NCBI GenBank assembly: GCA_001829185.1
Contig: MIAR01000044.1
Coordinates: 1 to 36,088 of the forward strand
Length of the DNA stretch: 36,088 nucleotides
Source of the DNA: Spirochaetes bacterium GWB1_60_80
GTDB lineage: Bacteria; Spirochaetota; Spirochaetia; Treponematales; UBA12059
Reading direction: 5' to 3'
Shown here piece by piece: positions 5,877-14,277 of this stretch. The notes under the pieces were generated by a model. The model saw only the letters and a list, made by a program, of their open reading frames with translations. It made no database searches and was not told where the DNA came from. Made by a program: the position numbers and the translations under genes. Each line of letters opens with the position of its first letter. Position 1 is the first letter of the stretch.

Positions 5877-8768
5877 ATGACCAGACAAAATCTTTTCCGA
5901 ACCGGGCGCTTCCTGGCGGCTGGGCTTGTTTTGGCCCTGCTGGCCGGCTCGTTGCTAGCCTGTATCGGCACACCCAATCCGCCTATCACCGGCCAGCCTC
6001 AGGCCGGCAGCGCCTTGCCCGCCAGCATTAGCTATAAGCCGGAAGACCCGCTACCGCTGGCGCCGGAACTGTCCCGAGCCACCCTGCCCAATGGCCTGAC
6101 CACCTATGTGCGCTTCAATGGTAATCCGGGTGGACGCATTATCCTGTACCTGGTGATAGCGGCCGGCTCGGCCGACGAAACCGAGGAGCAGCTGGGTTAC
6201 GCCCATTTCATCGAGCACATGGCCTTCAACGGCAGCGCCAGCTTCCCGAAAAACGAGCTGGTCAATTACCTGCGCTCCATCGGCATCCGCTTTGGCGCCG
6301 AGATCAACGCCTACACCAGCCGCGAAAACACCGTCTTCCAGCTGGAAATTCCGACCGACCAGCGCCAATACCTGGAAACCGGCCTGCAAGTGCTGCGGGA
6401 CTGGGCCACGGCCATCACCTTTGACCCGGCCGAAGTCGAAAAGGAAAAAGGCGTCATCCTCGAAGAAATGCGGCTGCGCCTGAACCCGCATGAGGCCGCC
6501 CGCAACGCCGAGTTGCCGGTCTTGCTGGGCGATTCCCGGCACGCCTTCCGCGACCCGATCGGCAGCGAAGCCAGCATTCGCAACGCCACGGCCGAATCGC
6601 TGCGCGCCTTTTTCAGCGAACACTACCGGCCGGAGCGCATGGCGGTCATCGCCGTCGGCGACCTCAACCACGGCACCATGGTCCGGACCCTGCGCGAAAC
6701 CTTCAATTTCACCAATGCCGACGGCCAGACCAAGCCGCGCAACTTCTATCCGGTACTGCCGGCGGCCGAACTGGCGCTGCTGGCCAGCATCAATGACGAT
6801 TTTGACCAGGCCATCGTCCAGTACCAGAAGGTCGTCCCCTACCGGCCGGAAACCACCATCGCCGATTACTACCAACTGATGATCAACCGGGTGGCGGTGG
6901 AGGCTATCCGCCTGCGCCTGGCCAACCTGACCCGCTCCACCGACGTGCCCTGGCTGTCGGCCAGCTTTTCCAGTGATTACTTTTTCGGCCTGACCCGGAT
7001 CTACAACTTCTCCCTGAGCGCCAACCCGGGCGAAGAAGTGCGGGCCTTCAGCCAGCTGGCCACCGAGGTGGAACGCATCCGCCAGCACGGCTTTACGGCC
7101 AGCGAAGTGCAGCGCACCATCGATATGTGGCGCACCTGGCTAACCACCCTGGACATCGAGGACCAGGACGTGCGCAGCGACAGCTTCGCCGATGAGTACG
7201 TGCGCAACTTCATGTACGGCGAACCGGTGCCCGGCATCGTCAACGAACGGGTCTACATCCGCGACAGCCTGGATAGAATGACCCCGGCCAGCCTGCTGGC
7301 CGAAGCCCGACGCATCCTGAGCAACGACGAGGGCTTCGTCTCGGTGCGCACTACGCGCGGTCTCTGGAACAGCCAGCTGACTCGCCCGGTCTTCGACCAA
7401 GCCTTGGCCCAGGCTCGCCAGCAAGCGCTGACTGCCCTGGCGGACGGCGCCGGCCAGATCGGCCTGTTCGACAACCTGCCGAAACCGGGTCGCATCACGG
7501 GACAGGCCGCCCTGCCGGACGATATCCAGGAATTCCGCCTGTCCAACGGCGCCCGCGTCCTACTCAAGCCGACGCTGTTTGACCGCGACACCGTCCGATT
7601 CCTGGCTTTTGCCGAAGGCGGCTACACCAGCTGGCCGGCCGAGCTGCACGACAGCCTGTCACTGGCGCCCAGTTTGCTGGGCAGCGCCGGCTACGGCCAG
7701 CTGGACTCCCTGGCTTTCGATACCGTCACGGCCGCCTACCGCGCCAACCTCAGCTGGGGCTTCGACCAGGACGTGCGCCTGATTCATGGCGAAACCACCC
7801 GCCAGGACCTGGCCGCCATGTTGCGTCTGGTCTACCTGCTGGCGGCCGAACCCGGCCAGGACGTCGACTCCTTCAACCGCCAGCGCGACCTGCTGGCCAG
7901 CCAGTTTGTCGGCTATGCCAACGACCCGGACTACCGCTTCCAGACCGCCTGGAACCGTCACCTCTACGGCGACAACCCGCGGCTGGCCGGCCTGTCGGCC
8001 GACGTCGTCCGCGCCATCGACTTTGCCAGCACCCGTCAGGCCGTGCTGGACGGTTTTGCCAACGCGGCGGCCTTTACCTACGTCCTGATCGGCGACTTCA
8101 GCATCGAGGAAGTCAAACCGCTGCTTGAGCAGCACCTCGGCGCCATCCCGGCCGGGCAGTCCCATCCTAGTCAGCTGCTTAATCCGCTGACCCCGCGCGC
8201 CGACGGCAACGGCCGCCACGATTTCGCCTATGCCCGCGAGCCGCGCTCCAGCGTCCGCATGGTCTGGTCGGCCCCGGCCGAATGGTCGTACGACCGCCAG
8301 AAGACCCTGGAATACCTGACCTACGCCCTCAATAACCGCCTGCTGGACGCCCTGCGCGAAGACCTGGGCGGCACCTACGTGGTCAGTGTGGACAGCGACT
8401 TCCGCCGCTCGCCGGTCAGCCAGTTCTCGGTCATCGTCTCCTTCGACACTCACCCCGACAAGGTGGACAGCCTGGTGGCCGAGGTGGACCGCGAGATTGC
8501 CAGCCTGCTCCAGGACGGCCTACCGGCCATGTACATCCAGCAGATTCGCGCCGCCGTCGGCCGCAGCCTGCAAGGCCGTCAGAACACCAACGAATTCTGG
8601 TTGGGCGGCCTCTTGCAGGCCATGATAAACGGCCAGGACTTTAACCTAAGCCAGCGCGAGCTGGCCACCGTTAACCTGGTCGACGGCGAGACCTTCCGCA
8701 GCTTGGCGGCCGAAGTCTTCCAATCCGGCCAGCGCTTCGTCTACGTCATGAAGCCGCAAGCCGACTAA
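5877..8768 (+). CDS. M16 (pitrilysin/PqqL-like) zinc protease lipoprotein
   Basis: A two-half M16 metallopeptidase of 963 residues. A lipoprotein signal (LLAGSLLAC) anchors it outside the inner membrane. The zinc motif H-x-x-E-H is HFIEH (H110, E113, H114). The third ligand is one of the two glutamates in VILEEMRL near residue 196. The C-terminal half carries a second M16 domain without the zinc motif, as in PqqL-type single-chain members. The start follows AGGAG and precedes the signal peptide; in-frame sequence before it lacks a signal. A strong terminator follows at 8789. It is probably a single-gene unit that degrades peptides in the periplasm or at the membrane surface. The substrate is unknown. 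Confidence 0.93.
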   Translation: MTRQNLFRTGRFLAAGLVLALLAGSLLACIGTPNPPITGQPQAGSALPASISYKPEDPLPLAPELSRATLPNGLTTYVRFNGNPGGRIILYLVIAAGSADETEEQLGYAHFIEHMAFNGSASFPKNELVNYLRSIGIRFGAEINAYTSRENTVFQLEIPTDQRQYLETGLQVLRDWATAITFDPAEVEKEKGVILEEMRLRLNPHEAARNAELPVLLGDSRHAFRDPIGSEASIRNATAESLRAFFSEHYRPERMAVIAVGDLNHGTMVRTLRETFNFTNADGQTKPRNFYPVLPAAELALLASINDDFDQAIVQYQKVVPYRPETTIADYYQLMINRVAVEAIRLRLANLTRSTDVPWLSASFSSDYFFGLTRIYNFSLSANPGEEVRAFSQLATEVERIRQHGFTASEVQRTIDMWRTWLTTLDIEDQDVRSDSFADEYVRNFMYGEPVPGIVNERVYIRDSLDRMTPASLLAEARRILSNDEGFVSVRTTRGLWNSQLTRPVFDQALAQARQQALTALADGAGQIGLFDNLPKPGRITGQAALPDDIQEFRLSNGARVLLKPTLFDRDTVRFLAFAEGGYTSWPAELHDSLSLAPSLLGSAGYGQLDSLAFDTVTAAYRANLSWGFDQDVRLIHGETTRQDLAAMLRLVYLLAAEPGQDVDSFNRQRDLLASQFVGYANDPDYRFQTAWNRHLYGDNPRLAGLSADVVRAIDFASTRQAVLDGFANAAAFTYVLIGDFSIEEVKPLLEQHLGAIPAGQSHPSQLLNPLTPRADGNGRHDFAYAREPRSSVRMVWSAPAEWSYDRQKTLEYLTYALNNRLLDALREDLGGTYVVSVDSDFRRSPVSQFSVIVSFDTHPDKVDSLVAEVDREIASLLQDGLPAMYIQQIRAAVGRSLQGRQNTNEFWLGGLLQAMINGQDFNLSQRELATVNLVDGETFRSLAAEVFQSGQRFVYVMKPQAD

Positions 8769-8788
8769 CGCGACTCTGCCCACTGTTT

Positions 8789-8829
8789 AAAAAGACCGGT
8801 CAGCGCCTGGGCGTTAGCCGGTCTTTTTT
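8789..8829 (+). terminator. Rho-independent terminator after the M16 protease
   Basis: AAAGACCGG pairs with CCGGTCTTT around a GC-rich loop, followed by a T-run. It sits 21 bp after the M16 stop and 22 bp before the end of the convergent DUF554 gene. The A-rich left arm would also give U residues on the opposite strand, so it may serve both genes. Confidence 0.88.
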
Positions 8830-8850
8830 GGCTGCCTGATACCGACAAGC

Positions 8851-9621
8851 TCAGATAAACGGTATGTATTTGAAAAGAATCACCACCCCGACCATCACCG
8901 GCAGGGCGGGCAAAAAGTCGCCGGTCTTGATCTTCTTGAGCTCGAGCAGATTGAGGCCGATCATGATGACCAGGGCGCCGCCGATGGCCGAAAGCTCGGT
9001 CAAGAGCTCGGCCGAGACCAGCGGCTTCAGCCAGGTGGACAATAGGGTCAGGCCACCCTGGTAGACCAGCACCGACAGGGCGGAGAAGCCGACGCCGATG
9101 CCCATGGCGCCGGTAAACATGATGGCGATGAAACCATCCATGACGCTCTTTGTTATAAGCAACGTGTAGTCGCCCTCGGCGCCGGCCTTGAAGGAGCCAA
9201 CCAGGGCCATGGCGCCGACGCAGAACAAGACCGAGGCGTTGAGGAAACCGTAGGCGAAACTGGCCCGGGGCACGCTTGGGGCCGACTGGCCCGCGTCAAC
9301 CGTCAGAGCGGCTGCGCCGGCCCGGCCAGCCTGGTCGGCCTGGTCGGCCTGGCCAAAGCGCTTGCCCAGCCAGACGCCCAGGCGGAAGATGGCGGCCTCG
9401 ATGCCCAGGGCGTTGCCGATCAGGCCGCCGATAATCAGGCTGAGGGCCAAGGCGATCGGCTGCTGGCCGCCCAAGGCCAGCGAGAAGCCGATGATCAGGG
9501 ATATAACGCCGGTGGCCGCGAAAATGAGCTGGCGGGCGGCTTCGGACAAGCCTTTGCGTAAAAGCAGGCCGATAATGGTACCAAGTATGATGGTGCCGAC
9601 ATTGATGAAGGTGGCAATCAT
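8851..9621 (-). CDS. DUF554 (YdfK-type) membrane protein
   Basis: A 256-residue polytopic membrane protein of the DUF554 family. The typical N-terminus (MIATFINVGTIILGTIIGLL) and about six or seven hydrophobic segments are present, including a Gly-rich helix at IIGFSLALGG and a last helix near LVIMIGLNLL. The function of the family is not established; transport is likely. The ATG at 9621 follows AAGGAG at good spacing, and upstream in-frame sequence is not conserved. A loop near residue 90 carries a 9-bp tandem repeat encoding QADQADQAG (9331-9354), which lengthens the segment after the RFG stretch. The gene is divergent from the Cys-cluster gene at 9722. Confidence 0.88.
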   Translation of the reverse strand: MIATFINVGTIILGTIIGLLLRKGLSEAARQLIFAATGVISLIIGFSLALGGQQPIALALSLIIGGLIGNALGIEAAIFRLGVWLGKRFGQADQADQAGRAGAAALTVDAGQSAPSVPRASFAYGFLNASVLFCVGAMALVGSFKAGAEGDYTLLITKSVMDGFIAIMFTGAMGIGVGFSALSVLVYQGGLTLLSTWLKPLVSAELLTELSAIGGALVIMIGLNLLELKKIKTGDFLPALPVMVGVVILFKYIPFI

Positions 9622-9631
9622 TTCGTTCTCC

Positions 9632-9660
9632 TTGACCGGTGGCGAATGATTGGATAGTAT
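9632..9660 (+). promoter_or_regulatory. Candidate promoter of the Cys-cluster/TPR lipoprotein pair
   Basis: TTGACC (9632-9637), a 17-bp spacer and TAGTAT (9655-9660) lie upstream of the gene starting at 9722. The -35 box overlaps the ribosome site of the divergent DUF554 gene. The -10 match is modest. Confidence 0.35.
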
Positions 9661-9721
9661 GCTACAATAAAGCGCTTGAACAAGAGCGAACGCTGCCCGG
9701 CAGCGACAGGAAAGGCAGGCC

Positions 9722-10048
9722 ATGACCAATCCGTCGACCGAACGAGACGTGACCAACGCGTCGGCAATCGGCAAAATCTTCTGCGCCAATTGCATTCATT
9801 GCAAGCTGGTGCCCGCGCCGGCCGGACAGGGACGCTACTACCTGCGCGTCCGCTGCGCCGAAGGCAAATGGCTCAAAAAATCCGGCGAGGAGAAAATATA
9901 CAAGTATTTTACCGTGGCCCAACGCAGTATCCCCCATTGCCAGAGCTACGTCGATATGGGCGAAGGCCCCGAATTCCTGCGCGATCTGCGGACCAGCCTG
10001 CCGGGCGTGGACGAAATCTACCAGGTACCGCAAGGAGACAACACATGA
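9722..10048 (+). CDS. Small Cys-cluster protein, function unknown
   Basis: The protein has 108 residues and no signal peptide. The cysteines are arranged as FCANCIHCKLV (C-x2-C-x2-C near 21-27), RVRCAEG near 45 and IPHCQSY near 74, a likely zinc or Fe-S site. A basic stretch (GKWLKKSGEEKIYKYF) lies between. It resembles short conserved spirochaetal proteins of unknown role, from memory and not checked. The purine-rich sequence AGGAAAGG precedes the ATG. The stop codon overlaps the start of the TPR lipoprotein (ATGA), so both are made together. Confidence 0.72.
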   Translation: MTNPSTERDVTNASAIGKIFCANCIHCKLVPAPAGQGRYYLRVRCAEGKWLKKSGEEKIYKYFTVAQRSIPHCQSYVDMGEGPEFLRDLRTSLPGVDEIYQVPQGDNT

Positions 10049-10443
10049 AACTGCGCACCCTTCTTACCCTTGGCCTGATGGCCGGACTCGTCGCCCTGGC
10101 CGGATCGGCCTGTACCTCCACCCCACCCGAACCGGCCGTGGTCGAGAATCTGTCGGCGCCGGAAATGGTGCAACGCGCCCAGGAACGCAGCGACCTTAAC
10201 GATTACGAAGGCGCCGCCCTCTGGTATACGGCCGCCATCGAGAAATTCGCCGACGATGTCAACATCGTCACCATGTGCCGCTACGAAATCGCCTTCCTGC
10301 GTTACAAGCAGGGCAAGTACGACGAAGCCCGGCAATTGTTCCAGGCGCTGATCGACGACTACAACGGCCCGGACGGACGCAACATGCCGCCGCGCTTCTT
10401 TGCCCTGGCCCAGCGCGTCCTGCAGGGCATGGAAAACCAGTAG
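10045..10443 (+). CDS. TPR-like lipoprotein
   Basis: A 132-residue predicted lipoprotein. The signal peptide ends in a lipobox (LAGSAC, Cys near residue 23). The mature part carries two helical TPR-like units: SDLNDYEGAALWYTAAIEKF, then a unit beginning CRYEIAFLRYKQGKYDEARQ. Such proteins usually act as scaffolds for periplasmic or outer-membrane assemblies, but no specific partner is indicated. CAAGGAG precedes the start, which overlaps the previous stop codon. Repeat copy 2 begins 30 bp after the TAG stop and could end the transcript. Confidence 0.82.
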   Translation: MKLRTLLTLGLMAGLVALAGSACTSTPPEPAVVENLSAPEMVQRAQERSDLNDYEGAALWYTAAIEKFADDVNIVTMCRYEIAFLRYKQGKYDEARQLFQALIDDYNGPDGRNMPPRFFALAQRVLQGMENQ

Positions 10444-10473
10444 ACCGCGGCGCCTCCCAGTTCGTTCCCTGCC

Positions 10474-10610
10474 CTAGCAGGGTGTTGAAAAACGCGGATG
10501 CGGCTTTTCAACACTTCAAAAGCCGGTACAATTACGCAGCATAGCGCAAGCTATGCGAGGAATTGTTAAGGTTGTTGAGAAAGCAACCGGCTTTTTCAAC
10601 AACCTGCTAG
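10474..10610 (-). mobile_element. 129-bp MITE-like element, copy 2, with CTAG flanks
   Basis: The element is 10478-10606, inverted relative to copy 1. Read base by base, its reverse complement shows no difference from copy 1 over 129 bp. Here the flanking 4-mers are CTAG on both sides instead of TTAA. This is the key evidence that the 4-mers are target-site duplications and not part of the element. It lies between a lipoprotein stop codon and the promoter at 10642. Confidence 0.9.
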
Positions 10611-10641
10611 CCGTCCGCGCGCCTGCCCGGACGGCCATTAC

Positions 10642-10670
10642 TTGTCGAAGCCGCTCAAATGATCTAAAAT
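10642..10670 (+). promoter_or_regulatory. Promoter of the 10732/11115 operon
   Basis: TTGTCG (10642-10647), a 17-bp spacer and TAAAAT (10665-10670). The predicted leader is about 55 nt and contains GAGGAG before the ATG, so this is a normal leadered promoter, unlike six others in the window. Confidence 0.6.
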
Positions 10671-10731
10671 AAACCCGACTGGCTGCCGGTCGATCGGCCA
10701 ACGGCCAATCCGCCCAGACGAGGAGTGGCCC

Positions 10732-11118
10732 ATGCTCAAGGAATTCACTTCGCTGCGCCAACATGACCATGGATGGCGACGTTTATTTTTCGATGATTTT
10801 TTCGATCTCTATATCTGGTATGACCAGCCCCATGGCTCCATCACCGGCTTCCAGCTGGTCTATAATAAAGCCGAAAACCCCCACTCGCTCACCTGGTTGG
10901 CCGCCGAAGGCTACCTCCATAACCGCATCGACGAGGGCGAAAAACCAGGCTTGGGCATGAAAATGTCACCCATCCTGGTGCCCGACGGCTTGTTTGACCG
11001 GGTGAGCGTCGCCGCCCGGCTGGAAACGGCCATTGAACCGCTGGAGGCGGCCATCAAAGGCCTGGTATTGCGGCGGATCGGCGAATTTGACAACGACAAA
11101 CTGAGGAGTATGTTTTGA
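10732..11118 (+). CDS. Conserved-looking protein of unknown function
   Basis: A 128-residue soluble protein that I do not recognise. It is rich in aromatics (RRLFFDDFFDLYIWYDQPHG near 16-35) and ends in an amphipathic helix (LETAIEPLEAAIKGLVLRRIGEF). GAGGAG precedes the ATG. Its stop codon overlaps the TTG start of the DUF2007-M20 gene (TTGA), so the two are translationally coupled. The middle (FQLVYNKAENPHSLTWLAAEGYLHNRIDEGE) has a beta-strand-like pattern around charged turns. No signal peptide, membrane helix or known catalytic motif is visible. Confidence 0.7.
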   Translation: MLKEFTSLRQHDHGWRRLFFDDFFDLYIWYDQPHGSITGFQLVYNKAENPHSLTWLAAEGYLHNRIDEGEKPGLGMKMSPILVPDGLFDRVSVAARLETAIEPLEAAIKGLVLRRIGEFDNDKLRSMF

Positions 11119-12644
11119 AACAGATTTACGCTTGCCCCTACCAGGAGGAGGCGCTGGTCCTGAAAAGCCTGCTGGAATCGGCCGGTATCACGGTCGAACT
11201 GCTATCCGGCGGCAAGCTGGACTTCAACCCGCTCTTCGATGTCGAGATCAACGGCTGCCTTTTGCGGGTTCCGGACGAATTTGAAGCCGATGCCCTGGTA
11301 CTGGTGGCCGACTATCGCCGCACCCGGACCGACGCTGCGGCCAAGGCGGCGACGCTGGCCAAGCCGTTAACCAAGCCGCTGGGTAACGCTGGCCGGGCCA
11401 CAAACGCGGCTGACCAGTTCGCCGCACCAGCCGCCGACGCCGACGGGACGCTGGCTGCGGCGACCATCGCCGGGCTGTGCCGGGTGGCCGAATTGGCCGC
11501 CCGGCAAGCCGTTGCCCACCGCCGGGCCTTGCACGCCATTCCCGAGGCCGGGCTGGACTTGCCGGACACCGTCGCCTACATCCGCGCCGCCTTGCAGGCC
11601 GCCGGCTTGCAGCCGCGCGACTGCGGCCACGGCCTGATAGCCGACGTCGGCGCCAAGGGACCGCTCATTGCCATCCGGGCCGACATGGACGGCTTACCGA
11701 TGGCCGAGGCCACAGGTTTGGCCTTCGCCAGCCGCCGACCAGGCTTCATGCACGCCTGCGGCCACGACGCCCACTCCGGCGCCCTGTTGGCCGTGGCCGA
11801 GCAGTTCGCCAGCCGACCGCCGGAAGGCTACCGCCTGCGTTTCATCTTCCAGGCCGGCGAGGAAGGCTTCTTCGGCGCCCGCCACATGATTGATAACGGC
11901 TGCCTGGACGGCCTGAGCGCCATCGTCGGCGCCCACGTCGGCGACCTGTCCGAAGAACTGGGCCCCGGCCAGGCCGGCTTCATGGCCGGCCCGATGATGG
12001 CCGCCAGCGACCGCTTCGAGGCCAGCTTCACCGGTTCGGGCGGCCACGGCTCGGCGCCGCACCAGACCGTTGATCCCATCCCAGCTTTAGCCCAGTTCGT
12101 CATGGCCGCCCAGGTCATCCGCAGCCGCCAGCCCGACCAGCGACACCCCCTGGTGCTCAGCATCTGCCAAGTGGCCGGCGGCAGCGCCTTCAACATCATC
12201 CCGGACCGCGCCAGCTGCCTGGGCACCGCCCGGACCTTCGCGGCCGCCGACCAGGCACTGTTACGCCATAGCCTGGAAAAGGCCGGCCACGGCTTGGCCG
12301 CGGCCTACGGCCTGACTTTTCAACTGAACTGGATGGATGGCTATCCGGCCCTGGTCAACGACGCCGCCGCCACCGGCCAGGTAAGGGCAGCGGTGGAAGC
12401 GGCCTTCGGGCCGGGCGGCACCAGGCTGATGACGGCCCCGAGCATGGGCGGCGAGGATTTCGCCTACTACCTGCAGCAGGTGCCGGGCTGTTTCTGGTTC
12501 CTGAATACCCAGAACCCGGCGGCCGGCATAGTCCACCCCAACCACCACAGCCACTTCACCGTCGACGAAGCCCTGCTGCCGCGCCTGATGCTCGGCAACC
12601 TGGCCGGCGCCGCCGCCTTGGCCGCCGCCGCGATTAGGGGTTGA
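11115..12644 (+). CDS. DUF2007 domain fused to an M20D amidohydrolase
   Basis: A 509-residue fusion. Residues 1-70 look like the DUF2007 signal-transducing domain ([20 protein letters not shown], then [19 protein letters not shown]). An Ala/Pro/Lys-rich linker runs to about 115. The rest is a complete M20D amidohydrolase (hippurate/IAA-amino-acid hydrolase type): [13 protein letters not shown], the metal motif [11 protein letters not shown] near 212, [13 protein letters not shown] near 247, the dimerisation block with [10 protein letters not shown], and [14 protein letters not shown] near 445. It would cleave N-acyl amino acids or short peptides in the cytoplasm. The TTG start is supported by GAGGAG upstream and by the good DUF2007 N-terminus. 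The 3' end overlaps the convergent cyclophilin gene by 11 bp. Confidence 0.9.
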   Translation: MKQIYACPYQEEALVLKSLLESAGITVELLSGGKLDFNPLFDVEINGCLLRVPDEFEADALVLVADYRRTRTDAAAKAATLAKPLTKPLGNAGRATNAADQFAAPAADADGTLAAATIAGLCRVAELAARQAVAHRRALHAIPEAGLDLPDTVAYIRAALQAAGLQPRDCGHGLIADVGAKGPLIAIRADMDGLPMAEATGLAFASRRPGFMHACGHDAHSGALLAVAEQFASRPPEGYRLRFIFQAGEEGFFGARHMIDNGCLDGLSAIVGAHVGDLSEELGPGQAGFMAGPMMAASDRFEASFTGSGGHGSAPHQTVDPIPALAQFVMAAQVIRSRQPDQRHPLVLSICQVAGGSAFNIIPDRASCLGTARTFAAADQALLRHSLEKAGHGLAAAYGLTFQLNWMDGYPALVNDAAATGQVRAAVEAAFGPGGTRLMTAPSMGGEDFAYYLQQVPGCFWFLNTQNPAAGIVHPNHHSHFTVDEALLPRLMLGNLAGAAALAAAAIRG

Positions 12645-13257
12645 CGACCGTCACCTGCTGGATGACCACCGGCGTCACCGGGACGTTCTGGTAGCCGCCG
12701 CGGTTGGCGGTGCGTACCTTCTCGATGGCCAGCACCACGTCCAGGCCTTCCACCACGCGGCCGAAGACGGCATAGCCCCAACCCTGCGCCGTGGCGGCGG
12801 TGTAGTTGAGGAAGGCGTTGTCGGCGGTATTGATGAAAAACTGGCTGGTGGCGGAATTCGGCACGTTGGTGCGGGCCATGGCGATGCTGCCCCGGATATT
12901 GGGCAGGCCGTTGTTGGCCTCGTTCTGGATCGGCGCCAAGCTCGGCTGCTGCGCCATCTCGGCATTGAAGCCGCCGCCCTGGATCATGAAATTGGGGATT
13001 ACCCGGTGGAAGATAGTGCCGTTGTAAGCGCCGGCGTTGACATAGGCCAGGAAGTTGGCGACCGTCAGCGGCGCCTTGTCGCGATACAGGTCCAGGACGA
13101 TTGCGCCCTGACTGGTTTGGATGCGCACCCGCACCGTCGCGCCGGTCCACTGGCCGGCGGTTGGCGGCGTAGTCACCTGTTGCAGGGTAGTCTGGGCGGC
13201 CAGCAAGACCGTCATCAACCCGAACAGCAGTACAAAAACCGTCATTCTTCGTTTCAT
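12634..13257 (-). CDS. Exported cyclophilin-type peptidyl-prolyl isomerase
   Basis: A 207-residue cyclophilin that catalyses proline cis-trans isomerisation. An N-terminal signal peptide (about 1-21, [15 protein letters not shown]) sends it out of the cytoplasm. Family blocks: [37 protein letters not shown] (with the catalytic Arg), [31 protein letters not shown]. The active-site tryptophan or its equivalent is in the QGWGYAVFG segment. AAAGGAG precedes the ATG. The gene lies downstream of repeat copy 3, which separates it from the NYN gene on the same strand, so whether it is still cotranscribed is open. Confidence 0.93.
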   Translation of the reverse strand: MKRRMTVFVLLFGLMTVLLAAQTTLQQVTTPPTAGQWTGATVRVRIQTSQGAIVLDLYRDKAPLTVANFLAYVNAGAYNGTIFHRVIPNFMIQGGGFNAEMAQQPSLAPIQNEANNGLPNIRGSIAMARTNVPNSATSQFFINTADNAFLNYTAATAQGWGYAVFGRVVEGLDVVLAIEKVRTANRGGYQNVPVTPVVIQQVTVVNP

Positions 13258-13309
13258 TCAAGACTCCTTTCCATGGCGGCGGCCTTTGAAAAAGCCGCGA
13301 ATAAATGGC

Positions 13310-13446
13310 TTAACAGGGTGTTGAAAAACGCGGATGCGGCTTTTCAACACTTCAAAAGCCGGTACAATTACGCAGCATAGCGCAAGCTATGCGAGGAATT
13401 GTTAAGGTTGTTGAGAAAGCAACCGGCTTTTTCAACAACCTGTTAA
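13310..13446 (-). mobile_element. 129-bp MITE-like element, copy 3, with TTAA flanks
   Basis: The element is 13314-13442, in the same orientation as copy 2 and with no difference that I can see. It is flanked by TTAA on both sides. The TAA stop of the NYN-domain gene is made from its right TTAA flank. Here the element lies within a run of same-strand genes, 53 bp upstream of the cyclophilin start. Confidence 0.9.
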
Positions 13447-14213
13447 CGCTTACGGATATAAATCAGCTTGCCCTGGTCGACCAGGTTGGCGCGCTCTTCG
13501 ACCTCGAACCAGCCGCAATTCTTGATTAGCTCGCCCAGCTTGCGGAAGCCATAATTGCGCGGGTCGAACTCCGGCTGGCGGTTGGCGATGTACTGCCCGA
13601 CCGAGCCGAGATAGGCCCAGCCGGACTCGTCGGCCGAATCCTCCACCGCCGCCACCAGCCAGTTGCGCAGCTTCTTGTCCAGCTTGAGGTCCTGGTCGAC
13701 CGGCTTCTTGCGCGCCGTCTCCTTGTCTTTGGTGGCGACCACTTCCTCGTCCGGCGTACGCAGGATTTCGGTATAGGTAAATTTGTCGCAGGCCGCCACG
13801 AAGGGCTTAGGCGTCTTGCGTTCGCCGAAGCCCAGCACCAGCTTGCCGGCTTCGCGCAGCCGGGCCGCCAGCCGGGTAAAGTCCGAGTCGCTGGACACCA
13901 CGCAGAAACCGTCCAGCTTTTCGGTGTACAGAAGGTCCATGGCGTCGATAATCATGGCGCTGTCGGTGGCGTTCTTGCCGGTGGTGTAGGAAAACTGCTG
14001 AATCGGCTGGATGGCGTAGGACAACAGACGCTCCTTCCAGTGCTTCAGGTTGGTGGTGGTCCAGTCGCCGTAAATGCGCTTGACGCTGGCCACCCCGTAT
14101 TTGGCCACTTCGGCCAGCAGGCCCTCGGTGATGGGGGCCTGGGTGTTATCGGCATCGATCAGCACGGCCAGCTTGAGCTGGTGTCCGGTCTCGGCCTTCA
14201 GTGCAACAGCCAT
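13443..14213 (-). CDS. NYN (LabA/DUF88-type) nuclease-fold protein with C-terminal LOTUS/OST-HTH-like domain
   Basis: The 256-residue protein begins with a PIN-like NYN domain: AVLIDADNTQAP with the first acidic residues near 20, GKNATDSAMIIDAMDLLY near 80, and VVSSDSDFTRLAARLREAG near 105. These acidic positions form the metal site of the family, which is associated with RNA cleavage. After a Lys-rich linker (about 150-170) the last 85 residues (LRNWLVAAVEDS through FDPRNYGFRKLGELI) look like an OST-HTH/LOTUS RNA-binding domain. AGGAG precedes the ATG at 14213. The gene follows the helicase pair by 64 bp on the same strand. The stop codon is formed by the TTAA flank of repeat copy 3. Confidence 0.87.
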   Translation of the reverse strand: MAVALKAETGHQLKLAVLIDADNTQAPITEGLLAEVAKYGVASVKRIYGDWTTTNLKHWKERLLSYAIQPIQQFSYTTGKNATDSAMIIDAMDLLYTEKLDGFCVVSSDSDFTRLAARLREAGKLVLGFGERKTPKPFVAACDKFTYTEILRTPDEEVVATKDKETARKKPVDQDLKLDKKLRNWLVAAVEDSADESGWAYLGSVGQYIANRQPEFDPRNYGFRKLGELIKNCGWFEVEERANLVDQGKLIYIRKR

Positions 14214-14277
14214 GGTTTCTCCTGTCGGCGGCAAGCGGCCGCCCTTTAAAATTAGGTAATCATTCTATCAAGCCCGG

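Noticed and set aside
6051-7088. 345-codon minus-strand frame within the M16 protease
   Set aside because: No motifs, and the plus-strand gene explains the region fully.
5798-8784. CTCTGCCCACT on both sides of the M16 gene (5798-5808 and 8774-8784) as a transposon-like flank
   Set aside because: Only 11 bp, with no inverted ends or duplications; chance is possible.
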